64,000 bases of DNA from Apteryx mantelli (taxonomy: Eukaryota; Chordata; Aves; Apterygiformes; Apterygidae): NCBI RefSeq assembly GCF_036417845.1, contig NC_090020.1, forward strand, positions 46,050,425-46,114,424, in the 5' to 3' direction. How positions within the stretch are numbered: position 1 is the first letter of the stretch; each line of letters begins with the position of its first letter. Both the position numbers and the translations under genes were made by a program. Positions 1 to 12,000 of the stretch are shown here, in pieces. A model generated the notes under the pieces. The model was not told where the DNA came from. It searched no databases and saw only the letters and a list, made by a program, of their open reading frames with translations.

Positions 1-270
1 GCTTCTTTCTTCAAGCTCCCTTCTTGCACGTGCCTGGTAGCGTGGAGTAGGTGGGACTAGCTATACTTCTGCCCTTCGAATTCGTCTGAGTCTGTACATC
101 AGACTTTCTGAGCTAGTGTTGAGCGAGGCGAAGCGCTACCACGCTCTAGCATTTAATAACGCGGAGTTAAGCACCAGTAGCGTGACACGAGCCGAGGCAC
201 CAACTCCCCTGCATCCTCCACCCCAGAGCAGACCTCGGGCAAAGCACAGCCCGCGCCGCGCCGGCCCGGC

Positions 271-303
271 CGCCCTGCCCTGCCCTGCCCTGCCCTTCCC
301 TGC
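271..303. repeat. Short CCCTG-type tandem repeat in the CpG island
   Basis: About five copies of a 5-bp unit (CCCTG) lie in tandem, the last ones degenerate. A related GC-rich run (GCGGC units) lies at about 755-782. These are simple-sequence repeats typical of avian promoters and prone to sequencing and assembly error. Confidence 0.7.
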
Positions 304-571
304 CGGGGGCTGCGGCTCGGCCCGCTGCCCGCTGCCGGGCCCCGCCGGCTCTTCCCTCCGCCCTCTCCGGCTCTGCAGGCGGCGGCCAGGCCGCGCGGTG
401 CCGCAGAGCGCCTGCACGCAGGGCTGGGCCGCGCGGTGCGGGGGGCAACCGCCCCCGCGAGCGGGGAGAGAGGCGCCCCGCGGCGGCACAGCTACGGCGG
501 CACGGCCGCGGCGCCCCTCCGTGGGCGGGAGGGCGCGCCCCTTGCCATGATCCCGCCCCCGGCCAGCCGCC

Positions 572-640
572 ATTGGTTGCTCCGCTTTCACCGTGGCCGA
601 GCATTGGCTGCCGCCAGGCGTCGTAGTGTGACGGGATTGG
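572..640 (-). promoter_or_regulatory. Three inverted CCAAT boxes (NF-Y type)
   Basis: ATTGG, the reverse complement of CCAAT, occurs at 572-576, 603-607 and 636-640. The spacings are 31 and 33 bp, about three helical turns, so all three would face the same side of the DNA. The flanks (CATTGGTT, CATTGGCT, GATTGGCT) fit the NF-Y consensus. They sit about 80-150 bp upstream of the predicted first splice donor, where a core promoter is expected. Binding is inferred from the motif only. Confidence 0.6.
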
Positions 641-718
641 CTCGGCCGGCGTCCGCGGGGCGGTTGCGGGGAGCCGGGCTGGGGCCGCGGGGAGGCGGGC
701 GAGACGGGCTCGGGCGGG
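641..718 (+). other. PJA2: Probable PJA2 exon 1, 5' UTR (start approximate)
   Basis: A strong splice donor (GCGGG|GTGAGT) has its GT at 719-720, inside the CpG island and downstream of the CCAAT boxes. The exon would be non-coding. Joined to the acceptor at 18553, it puts a G at position -3 and a G at +4 around the ATG at 18555, a good initiation context. The 5' boundary is a guess, placed just after the last CCAAT box. Confidence 0.5.
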
Positions 719-3700
719 GTGAGTGCGGGGCCCGCGCGGGGGGCGCCCGGCCGCCGCGGCGCGGCGCGGCGCGGCGGGGGGCGGGGGGCCGGGCTCTACC
801 CGGGCCCGCGCGCCGCCTCCGGCCGCGGGGGGAAGGGGGCAGCAGCCGGAGCCAGGCAGGGCCTCGTCTCGCCGCGGCCGGCCCGAGCCGCGGCCCCGGC
901 TGCGAGCGGGCGTGGGGCGGCGGCGCGGGCCGCGGGGCTGGGGGCTGCCCTCAGGGGCGGGCTGGCGCGGCGCGGCGGCGGGGCGCGGGCCGGGCCCCTG
1001 CGGGCCGGGGGCGCCGCCGCGGGGTGACGGCCTCGGCCCGCCGTAGCGGCCCCTCCGTCCTGCGCAGCCGGGCCGCGGTGGGGTGTGCGGAGGAGGGGAG
1101 AGGCCTGGGGTGAGGCTGGAGCGGGCAGCGGAGGCGGGCGGCGGGCGCGCCGGTACGGAGCGGGCACGAGGCGGTGTTAGACTGGAAATTCAGAGGGGTC
1201 TTTTATTTGCCGCAGCCACGGGGAGGTGACTCGGTTTCCCGGGGGAAGGGGGGGGGGAAGCTCGCTGCGTGCTGCGCGGGGCGGAGAGTGACTAGTGTAT
1301 GGGAGGACCGCGCTTCCCTAGTCCTGCGCTCCTGATTATCCTTTGAGAGCTGCCCGGTCAGCGGAACGGATTGCGTTGTTGTTATAGTGCTTCAGGCAAA
1401 ATGAGGTGGGTGTGACTACACCCACATTTCAAGTAAGCCAGTTGGCCTTGCTTGAACTAGATTCGGAAGCCCTCATGCAGCCCCTTTGCTGGAGGAGAGG
1501 TGGTCGAAAAGAGCTGGGAGCAGAATCGCCCCCATGCTCGGGGACGGAATGAATCTGTCTTTGGCCACAGGAATCTGTTTTTTCCTCCAGAGCTGTGTTA
1601 AGATATGTCACCAAAAACGTGCAATTTGGACTTAGAAGTGAAAATGTGTTAAACTGCAGTTATACCCCCTCAGAATGGGTTTTACACATTGATGAGACTC
1701 TCCCTGAGGGTGTTTAGTTTTTGCACTTTAACGTTGCACTTTCTGTAGGCTCGCTTGAACTGATTGTTTCCAGCTAGGCACAGTCCAGTTGAGCTGACTG
1801 CAGTGCAACTGAGATCTTTTAAGATATTGTGCACTGCAGATATGTTCAAGACACTAGACTGGATACTGAAAGTGAATTAACATTTTGTTATGAAGAATAT
1901 ATATCTGTTACATAGCGTGTGAATCTTCACAGTGCAGGAAGATATAAAAAGCCTAGTTGGTATCATAACTGTGATACTGAGTACTTTATAGGACATCTTG
2001 GATGCTTAGAGACTTGTGTATTTAGGGCCTTTGTCTATACTCTTAAGTATGTTCAGACACTTGTTTCAGTGTGGTTCTGGATATGCACTCATATGTGTAT
2101 ACATCCTTACATGATTTAAGGGAACAGTTTTTGAAAAAAATATGTTACACTATGTCTGGGAAAAATAAATGATGTCCTACAGCAATAAAGAGCTTTCAGA
2201 TTCTGTTATTGTTCTCTGCTAATACACAAGTCATGAAGAATATGTACTTTATAGAGGTGACTTTCCTTTAAGAGAAGTGTGCGTATTTACATCTGTATCT
2301 GGCATCCTGAAGCATATGTATGTAATAAGTATTTATTTGTAGCTGAGTCAGACCTGCACAGAATTGATTTCCCAGTCTTTCTCATCTACTAAAGAAAGGA
2401 AAGTGTCTGGAAAAATTGCTTAGAAAGTCATGAGTTTGAAATTGCATTGAAACATAAGATCAGGAAACTTTTATATTTCCTCAGAATTTTTCTCTGGAAA
2501 TAATCTTGGAAGCCTTACATATCAAACTTAACTTTCTGTAAGCATAGACTTGCTTCACTTTTTGTGATCTCTGTCTATTTTTTCTTATTTCCATTGCTAA
2601 TTTAGTGAATTACAAGACAATGAAAGTAGTGTGCAGAAGTTCTTGATAGATCAAATATTCATCAAGATAAGACATGTTTATGAATTATTGCCCTGGTTAG
2701 TTGGCTGATCCCCTGAAAATGTTTACTTCTGTAAAAAGGAGTTTAGTGTAGTGAATGAAAAATACTGATATGATGTACTAGATTAGTTCAGCAAGTACTG
2801 TGATGGATATTAGCAGCAAAAAGTTAAGCTGGCATTGTTACCATTTTTATGAAGTACTTTCTCTTATATGTAATCCGTAGTACTTGCTGGCTTGTGTTTG
2901 GTTTGGTTCTTTGTCTCTTATGCCTTTGCAGGCTTGAATGAAACAAAAATTGTTACTGTGCTCTACAGCAGTAGAGGCCACAGTCCCATTGTACAAAGCA
3001 CAATACATTTAAAAGAAAGACAATCTCTGGCTTATAGTTTGCAGTGTAAGTAGTGTTTGTTTGGCATCTGAGATAACTGGAACTGCAAATGTAATTGAAG
3101 TTGTGAGCACAAGATTTACACTTCAATAAAGGCTTATCATAGTGTTTCTGAATAATATTTTGAACAAACCAAAAGTATCAGAAATAAATTTGTTCTAATT
3201 TGTTTATTCACTGATATGTTAATGAGTCCCTCTGCTCTTTAGTGGATAAGGCTGAAAGTCTGATACAGTCCACCACAGTATTATAATGAAGCTTGAGCCA
3301 ACCTTCTATCTAAATGTTTAGTAGCATACTTGAACAGATACCAAAGATCTTCTTTGCATCTACTTCAGTTTGCAAATGTATTTAAAAGCTTTAGTTAACT
3401 TGAAAGTTGTTTCAAGGCATTATAGAAACAACTTTGTCTGAATAAGTGATAAAAATAGGTAAGCCCAAAACGTAGTAGGAAGGGGAAGCTAGCTAGCCCT
3501 GGCGGTCTGTGCAGAATGTCAGCAGGCACGCGGTACTTCAAATATCCTGACGCGACACATTAACCTGAGCACAGTCGGAAAGTTCCAGATGAAGTTTGAA
3601 ACTTTGGCTTCTGTGTTTTTTGATAGCCTTAACTTGAATGAAACGCACTTCATGCTGTTTATCACAGGAATATCCTGAAGTGTTTGGAGTAATGGCTTAC

Positions 3701-5264
3701 CCATTTAATATATGGGCACTTACTTGAGCTGCTGAAGTGTGAAATGCAGTAGCTCTTGCAAGAACCTTTGTTCCCTTAAAGGCCACATCTGGTTGGTTGT
3801 TTTTGTGGTATTTGCGAAACACATTGTTACTTGTTTATATTGGACATTGAGGTAATCGCTAACAAGCTTTTAGTAATGAGTTGAATGCACTGCAAAGATG
3901 ATGGAGCATGTGGCTGAATGAATTGCTAAATGCTTACGTGTTGCGGTGGAGGGAAGCATTTAGTGGCCCTGCTGCCAATGGTGTTAATCATTCTAAGTAG
4001 TTTTATAATAGCTTTTCAAATTTGATAAACTTCAAGCATGGTGTTTTGATACTAGACCTTTATACAGTGTTTAAGGTAACTAAATGTGTGGCTATGAAGC
4101 AAAAAGAATTCCGGTTTGCACATACATGCGTGTTCTTTTCATATTTGTGTGTAATTATTGAAACACGGCCCCAAAGTTTTCTAGATGCTAAAACCCCTCC
4201 TGAGTTTTGTTCTAACATCTGCAATCCATCTGTGCTAGATATTGTGCAGAAGAAGAAAATACAGTGATAATTGTATTGGGTATGGAATGGGACAGCTGGT
4301 TGATACTGTAGAAAAGCAGAGTATGGTGAAATGGTACTGATCCGGGTGGTAGACAGTAGTCTTGAATTTTGCTCAGGAGATTAATTGGTAATCAGTTACA
4401 CCAAAATATTCTTCCCTGCCAGCCAGGTGTCAGAGGTGGAAGTTCTGAAATAATCAAGGGATAAGTTTCCATAACTCAAATGATTTTAAAAAATTAGCAA
4501 AACACCAAACAGGCCTGCTTTGTTAGTAGCTTTGTAATCAACACAGCATCTTAAATAAGTGAGTCTGCATCACATATTTGGTAAACGAGGTATTTGTAGC
4601 TAGGTAACATAGCTTCAAAAAAAGTTGGGCAACTGGTTTTAGAAGATGTGATACTGTAATTTTTTTGGAAAATTTAGAAAGGTACTTGGTTTAAAAATTG
4701 TCTCATGTTGATGTGCAGTAAGAAAACACCACAGAAAATAGAAATAAATTAACTTAGGTTTCTTAGTGTGTTCAGCTAGCTGTAGCACTGCCTTTGCTAG
4801 GGTCTATTGTTAAAAAGTTGAAGAAGTGAAAATACTTCATCATCCACTTGAAATGGTAGGTAAACATATACAATACAAATCAAAGCACCTTTTTCTTTGA
4901 AACATGTTGAAACAGCTAAACACACTAACCAGTTATTTGAGTCAGAGATCTACAGGAGTAATTTAGACTGCTAGGTAATAGATCTGTACGGCATTTCCAA
5001 GATTGGAATAAGAGGTTTTAAATGAAAGATTGTAGTTTGTAAAAGGAGATGACAAAAATTCAAGTATTTGTGCTGCATCTAGTAAAAATTGGTGTGATTT
5101 CAAATAGCATTTAGATCATTAATCTCTTAGAAATTTAGAAGAAATAATATTAGAAAATGCATAAGAATAATAAATACAGAAGTTGATCAATAGAAGAATT
5201 GCAATTTATTTTCCAAGTTATTTGAAAGCAAGCAAATAGTGGTTGGAATCCCCCTGCCTCCCCT

Positions 5265-5283
5265 CCCCCCCCCCCCCCCCCCC
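5265..5283. repeat. C19 homopolymer
   Basis: Nineteen consecutive C residues follow a CCCCTGCCTCCCCT lead-in. The complementary strand is an uninterrupted G19 run that could form a G-quadruplex. The length is likely polymorphic and may be affected by sequencing error. Confidence 0.9.
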
Positions 5284-5405
5284 AGCATAGCTGAGAATGT
5301 TGTGAACCCCATTACTATAAGCTTGTGATTCCAGGCCATGGTACTGAAGTAAATAACTGAAATTCTGTTGGGCTAGTTTTGGGAACAATTAAATCATCAA
5401 AAATA

Positions 5406-6010
5406 GGGCTGGGAAGGCCCTCATAAAGTTATCCAGCTTTTCCCTCCTACCAGCCTAGAGTCACAATGACTGTCCCACTAGACATTTGTTTGAATCCCAT
5501 TTTGCTGGATGCTTCACTGATTGAGATTCTTCAACCTGTCTGGGCAATCTGTTTAAATGTTACAGTGTTCTTGCAGGTAGAAACATCTCCCTAATGTCAT
5601 TTCCAAATGCCAAGGAAATCTTCCCTGCTGCCATTTAAGATTGATCTTTTCTGAAGTAAGGTACTCGGAACTGTATTCAGTATTCTAGATCCAGTTTTAA
5701 CAATCTCAGATGGAGTAAAAGGGTTGCCTTTCATATCCTGCAGGTTTCCCTCTAATACAACTCACCATGTTGCATTTTGACACAACAGAGTGGAAGTATT
5801 GACTTGCATTCAGTTTATGATCCACTATAATCCTAAACTGCCCTTCTGCAGAGCAACCATAGCCGGTTATTCTCCCTTTGGTAATTTGCTCAGTTGTTTA
5901 TTCCTACCCATAATAATATCTTGCATGTCTCTTTTGAGAGTTGTCTCATTTTCTTCCCAGGTGTGTTAAAATCACTTTGCTTTCTGTTCCTAAGCTTTAA
6001 AATTCTTGGA
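5406..6010 (-). mobile_element. Ancient CR1 LINE fragment, antisense
   Basis: The stretch reads like the complement of a CR1 3' region. The run at about 5521-5560 (GAGATTCTTCAACC, then GTCTGGGCAATCTGTTT) matches the phrase used by CR1 copies read in reverse. Later pieces (GATCCACTATAATCCTAA near 5820 and the stretch around 5860) match further upstream CR1 sequence. It is much more diverged than the CR1 at 37-39 kb, with indels and no usable frame. Boundaries are approximate. Confidence 0.6.
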
Positions 6011-9000
6011 GGCCTAGCTGACTTTGTCCTTAAATATGATAGGTATGTCCTCCGGTCTGTCGCTTGGATCAGAGACAGGGCTTTTGTTATCGTTGTATTC
6101 AGTATAAAGAATAATATTTGTAAAGGGAAAAAAAGTGTTTAAAGCAGTGAGTTTTCACTGTTCTTCAGGAAAAAAAGGAGATCTTAAAAAGCATACTGTT
6201 TGTTTGGGGTGGAGGGTTAATTACATGTTTTGGGTTAATGTGTTAAGATGAGAGAGAGAATGAATTACAAAGATAAGTCCTTGGACATGATCTTTTGCTT
6301 CATTGTATCTCTTTATCATGTAGGAGTTTCAAGTACCTGAACTTCCACTTTGGAATTATGTTGTCATCTAGTATTTGCTGAATTTATCAAGGGTAAGGAA
6401 GTGACTGTTCTAACATCTTGAAGTAGGTTGAGGTCATTTGCACTGGCAGAAATAGAATGAAACCTTGTATACCAAACTAAATAAAGTGACTGAACTTTTC
6501 TATAGTACCAGCTTCTATTTGCCATCTTTAGGCTTTAAAAAGATATGTATCATCCTCTAGAAAGTAATTGGAATTGAAAATGAAAATCAGAATATGAAGA
6601 TAATAGGCAAGGGGAAAAGAGCAAACAAAGATTTGGGGATTTTTTTTGTTTTTGTTTCTTTGGTGGAGTAGTAGTCTGAGTGGGAGGGAGAAAGGAGGTA
6701 GACAGTCTACAAGCGTACCTTTTACTGAAAATAAGGATGAAATTTCTGAATGTCTTTTGAAAAGCAGTTGATTAAAAATTACTACTTCCATGCCCTTAAT
6801 TTAGTACAAATATTTAGACTGAAAAAATCTGTTGTTGGGAAAGGAGAAAGATAGTAAGTTTCAGTTGATGATTGTCAACCCTTAGTAGTGTTCTGTATTA
6901 ACAGAACACATTGCTATAAGGGCCACTGGCAAAATTATGTTAAGCTTTTTATTTTTAAAGCTGTAAGGCTTGTTTTCTGAGAGAGAGTGAGGGAGGATGG
7001 GTTTTGTTCTTAACTGGTTAATACATGTGACATATACACAATACATTAAAGGCTTTTAGTACTTCAGTTATTTAATCTTCCCTCTGTCTTGAACTGAGAT
7101 TTATTGTAGAATTTCTGCCATAGGTATTCCTCAGAATAAAAGCTGGAAGAGCAATTATTATGGTAAGCCAGAGCTGGCAGTTCATAGGACAGATTTTCAC
7201 GTCCTGTCAAAGTCAAGGTAGAGGAAAGTGATGCATTTAAACAATTTTCAGTTTTGTGAAAGAAAGTAAAGAGAGCTGGGAAGAAAAGGCTAAAATCAGA
7301 TTAAGTCAGTGCAGAAATAATGCAGAAGCTTAATATGAGGTTGGAGCAGCTAAGTAATAGGAGGATGGTGAAAAATCAGCACCAGAATAATTACAGGTCA
7401 GTGCTCAATGAAGAACAAGTCTGTGGGTCAGGGATGCAGGGGCTTTGTCAGCAGAGTTTGCTTAGCGACTCCTGCCTCTGGCTGCTCGCTTCTGGCTCTG
7501 TTCCACTGCCTTGGTTGTGCTAATGCAGCTATCCATTGAGCTGATCTAGCTTTAGAAAACAAAAATAGGGGTAGCCCCTCAGAGAAGGCAGTTTGGTAAA
7601 GTGGAGTAAGTTCATTCAGTCCAGTTTACAGCTTGACTGCCGACTGTTGTAACCACAGCTGAAGCGGCATCAGAGCAAGCACACCTAACGCTCGCTCTTT
7701 GGCTGAATTGGACAGGTGGCAGATAGCAATGTAGGTGTTTTCTGTGAACCCATGTTGGTGAGAGGAGACTGAATGAAGAACAAGGAACCGTGTGGGGTCT
7801 TGAACTGTAGAGGGACGTTCAAGGATAGAAAGGGACTGTGTCAGGATGGTGGTTTGTGCAACTCATCTGATCAGATACCTTTACATGAGAGATGCTGCCT
7901 GAGCTCAACTCGTAAGAAGTTCTGGGGTTGAAGGAAATCTGTTTCTCCTTTTCTTAAGGACGTTACTAAATATTAATTGCTCTGTGTGGTTTTTTTCTTA
8001 CGTATTTCATTCAAGGCAAGTGTTTAAGTTCTTTCCTGCATATGCTTCAACTGACAATCATTTGTGTAGTGCCAGCACCTGTTCCCTTTGAAGTCTTTGC
8101 TAAAATCTCTCATGATTTGGACAGTTGTGACTATATATGCTGATTATAGTAAGTCGTTAATTGAGATTGAGATATGCAAACAGTGCCCAAAATATTAGTG
8201 GTCTTACTTCTTTCTAACCTGCACATTGACTAATGCACTAATAAATGTGAAAATTTAGCTTTTTATGTTTGTGCCTTAATAGACTGAAATATTTCAGTTC
8301 TTTCTTCTCCTATTTCTTAGAAGTTAAGTTTTATGTTTATGGCACAAAATGCACACACAACTACAAAACTGTGGGAGAAACACCTACATAAATCCAAAAT
8401 GGAAACTGTGTTTAGTATTGAAGTGAAAGGAAGCTAGTATCAGTTTAAACATCCCATGGGTGTTTGTACCCTCTTTTCTAGTATTTGGGAAGAGATTCAG
8501 ATCTGTATCAGAAATTTTCTAGAGATCTTGATTTTGGGGGTGAGGGAGTTCTGTCTTAAAATATACATGTGTGGAGGTGGAGAACCTTTTTGTTTGTTAA
8601 TAGTATTTTTGTTTATATTTGTTTATTACCTTTTCAGGCAGATCAAGGATGTCTGCTAAGTTAACATAGAGTCTGGCACTTCAGTGTGTTTACAGCCTTG
8701 AGCTGTGTAAGACAAATTGTATTCATGAGTAAGAAAAAACAGAAACAACAAACCTGCTTCAAATTTATCTTCAGACCTCTTCTGATGGAATAGGAAACTT
8801 TTTTTTTTTTTTCTGAAGCAGCATGTTAGAATTTCTATCCTCTAAAGTGTTGACTGTTAACTATTTTCATTTTAAGTTGCAACTAGTGAGTAAATAAATA
8901 AATATGGCTTCAAACACCATAACCAGGCATTAAAATGCTGTTAAATTTCTGGGAGATGGGATCTGTTTGGAGGTCTCATCTTGGTTTCATCTCTTCCTCT

Positions 9001-12000
9001 CTCCTCCCAAAGAGCAATCTCTCACTACTCATCTGGGGTTTGATATTCTTTGGAGACTGGGACTTTGGCCCATGATCAAAATTGCAGTGGGAGGGTGTGC
9101 TGGAACCAAATCCCTCACCTCCCCCTCAACCCCAGAAATACACAACCGCCTTCTTTTCCCCTGTTTCCAGCTGTCTGACTGTGTGCTGCAACTATGGTTT
9201 CCAGCCTGACTGGAGAGAGAGGGACAAGCACGGTCTGATTTTAACTTCTTCACCTTCCCACTACTGGAGCTGGAAGGTAGATAGTGCAGATAGTGTGCCC
9301 TTACTCTAGGGGACAAGTCTGGAAGGCGCATGGGAAGGGGGATGCATGCAAGGGCAGATGACCACCTGGTATCATTGCTTTTATTGTCACTAGCATTGAC
9401 TCTGGTTATTTCAAAATTGATAGGATCAGGCCCATAGCGTGTGATAAGTATAAACGTGCTGACACCAAATGCGTACGTATAATTTTAAATTATGAGTTTA
9501 GTTTGGAGTGACTTAACCAAGTGTGAAGAGCCCAACAATGTTTTTCAAGTTCATAAAGTATAAATTTGATGATTAGTATTTTTATTAGGTCTCTAGATAA
9601 TGTTAAATACAGAATTATCCTTGTAGTTCAAGTGGGCAAGGTGATAACAAGCATCCTGTTTCTTCGCAAAGACATTCAAATATCTTAAATTGTCTATACT
9701 GTGCTTCTGAAGCTAGGCCTTCAATGGAAAATACATGATTTGTGTTTGCCAAAAGGGTCCACAGAGCTACTGAGATTCCAGGTTCCGAGGTTAGTTGCTC
9801 TGTTCTAAGGTGCAACCAGCTGCTGTTTCAGTCATAATGAAGTAGTCAGTTCCTGTAGCCTGGCAGGTGAACCAAAAAAAGGGGATTATTTTCACTTAAA
9901 GTGAATTCAATGGAAGGCCAGCCTGCCAGCTTATTAAACTTGGACTACAAGCTACTTTCAGCCTGGAGCAAAGATAAGGAGCTGTAGTAAAAACACTGAC
10001 CTTAAGCATCCATATGCTTAAAGGAGAGTACAGAATAACCTGGAAGGTTAACAAAAAGGCAGTAAATAAAGCCTGAAAAATAAGTCCGTGAAGCATATGC
10101 CATTTGTTAATGTACATCTCAGCTGATACTGCTTATGGAAAGAACCAATATTTGGTTCTCAGATAACCCAGTGAGTGATCTAAAGTCACTGCTCAGTCAG
10201 AGACTTTGAAGAAGGAACTTTCAAATCAATAAATCAGATTCCTTAGAAAAATATTTAATTTACTTACAGTATGGTTCTCCAAGGTTTAGGTAAATCCCAG
10301 TCAATGAAGGTAACTTCCAACTGAAGAGTCATTGTTCTTGGTGCAAATCTGCCAGGGCATGTATTTTGAAGTTTGTGAACATAATAAAACATATCAAGAA
10401 TTTTGGTGTTTATCTGCCCATAGTGGGAGGAGGAGGGAAGTGATGGCAAAGGTATGTTGTCTTAAATTATTGAAATACTTCTCTTATTTCACACCTTTCT
10501 CCTGTCAAACAAAATAGGGAATCTCTCCACCCTCCTGAACACTGGTGCTTACAGAACTGGAAGTTCTCCATGCTAATTCAAATTTCTTTTTAATTCATCT
10601 GCTCTTGGAGGCCTCCAAAAATACCTCCAGGAAAGAAATAGATTTGGAATATTGGTTACAGATGCAGAGTATTGGTTAGTATAGTTTAAAAGATGATATG
10701 AAGATTCTTTTACCTGCTTTTACCTGGACATTTTGGGGTATGCTTTAATGATGACTCAGAACTAGCTGGGTAAAGGAGAGGGTATCAAGAGCCTGAATTG
10801 TTTTTGTTTCACCAATTTGAACAAAATACTTTCTAGTACAAATACATAGTTATACTTCTCAGAACATAAGTAAACCTTTTCAGACTGTAAGGTGGAAAAC
10901 AGTAACGGTGTCAGTATTACATGTGTTCCTTTTTAAAATCTTGAGCATGAGTGCCTGTTCTTACGTTGTGGCAGAAAATGGCTTCTGTAATTAATAGGTG
11001 TGAAAGAAGAAAGAGCACTGTGTAGGAAAGGGGAGATTGTTTTTACTACTTCCTCAAGTGTTGGTGAGATTGAGACCAGAATATGCATATGTGTTTTAAG
11101 GGATGTTGGAAAAATTTGAGAAAATGTGGCAAAGACACAAATTATTAAAGGATTGAAGAAAATACTTTCATAGAGACATATTTGAAGGTCACTTTGCCTA
11201 TCTTAAAAAAAAAAAATTAAATACCTTTTGTAGCGGAAAATAGTGGCCATTAAAATGCTCTTGATTTTGTTATTGCATTTTCTACTAGATTGAATAGCTG
11301 GAATCTGGGAACAGGCAAATTTGAATGTAAAACTAGGCCTGGATTTAGGGTGTGTTTTGTTTTTGTTTTGTTTTCTTGTTGTTTTAATAGAGTGAGATTA
11401 ACTGTCAGAAAAAACTATTGAGGAAATGCCAGTTATTCCATCTTTACATGTCCTCAAGTTAAAGCTAGCTAATACTAGGTTTTAGTTTTGTAATTTTAGT
11501 AAGACAAAAACACAAGTTAGGTGGGGGGTTTTTTGTTTGTTTTTTTAACCTCAATTACTATGCTTAATTTAGAGGTAACATAGTTGAATTGTGATGTAAA
11601 GAGTGGATGATATTTAGGTTAGATACTTCAGTAGTTTCTTTAATTATGAAGTGCTGCGAATCAATGAAAAATTGTGTAATTACCCTTTTTGATGCCATAT
11701 AAATTTGGCTTTCTGCTCTTGGAGGCGATGTGGTGTATCATGATGGTCGCTTCTGGGAGTTGTCACAGCAACAAATGCTCAGGGAATTTGACATGAAGTA
11801 AGAAGACTGGGAATAGGAAAAAGCCAGTGAAAAGTGACAAAGATTTCTTCTCTGCCTGCCTTTAATATGATAAAACTATCAGTGTAGCAGGGCTTTACTT
11901 TTTTTCTTTAAATAGAAAAAACAGCTATAGTTCCTTTGTGATATAGTTTCCTCCCTGGCTCACTTAGTCAAAAAACTCTCCTCTTTATTTATTTTTCTTA

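Larger units (their letters stand above)
190..1190 (+). promoter_or_regulatory. PJA2: CpG-island promoter of PJA2
   Basis: This stretch is extremely GC- and CpG-rich, while the DNA from about 1.2 kb onward is AT-rich. It contains many GC boxes (GGGCGG or CCGCCC type) and three inverted CCAAT boxes, and no TATA box stands out near the likely start. That is the architecture of a housekeeping-type dispersed promoter, and it lies upstream of the only cellular gene found. The long frames on both strands here are a by-product of GC richness, since stop codons are AT-rich, and they resemble no protein I know. The exact transcription start is not determined. Divergent transcription from the other strand is possible but not shown. 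Confidence 0.85.

Noticed and set aside
116..1167. Several overlapping 100-225 codon frames on both strands at the left end
   Set aside because: They lie in the CpG island, where stop codons are rare by composition; translations are Arg/Gly/Ala/Pro-rich in all frames and match no family.
9029..9331. Frames of 75-100 codons on both strands near 9.0-9.3 kb
   Set aside because: Compositionally biased (Ser/Pro-rich), overlapping on both strands, without splice-site support or family resemblance.
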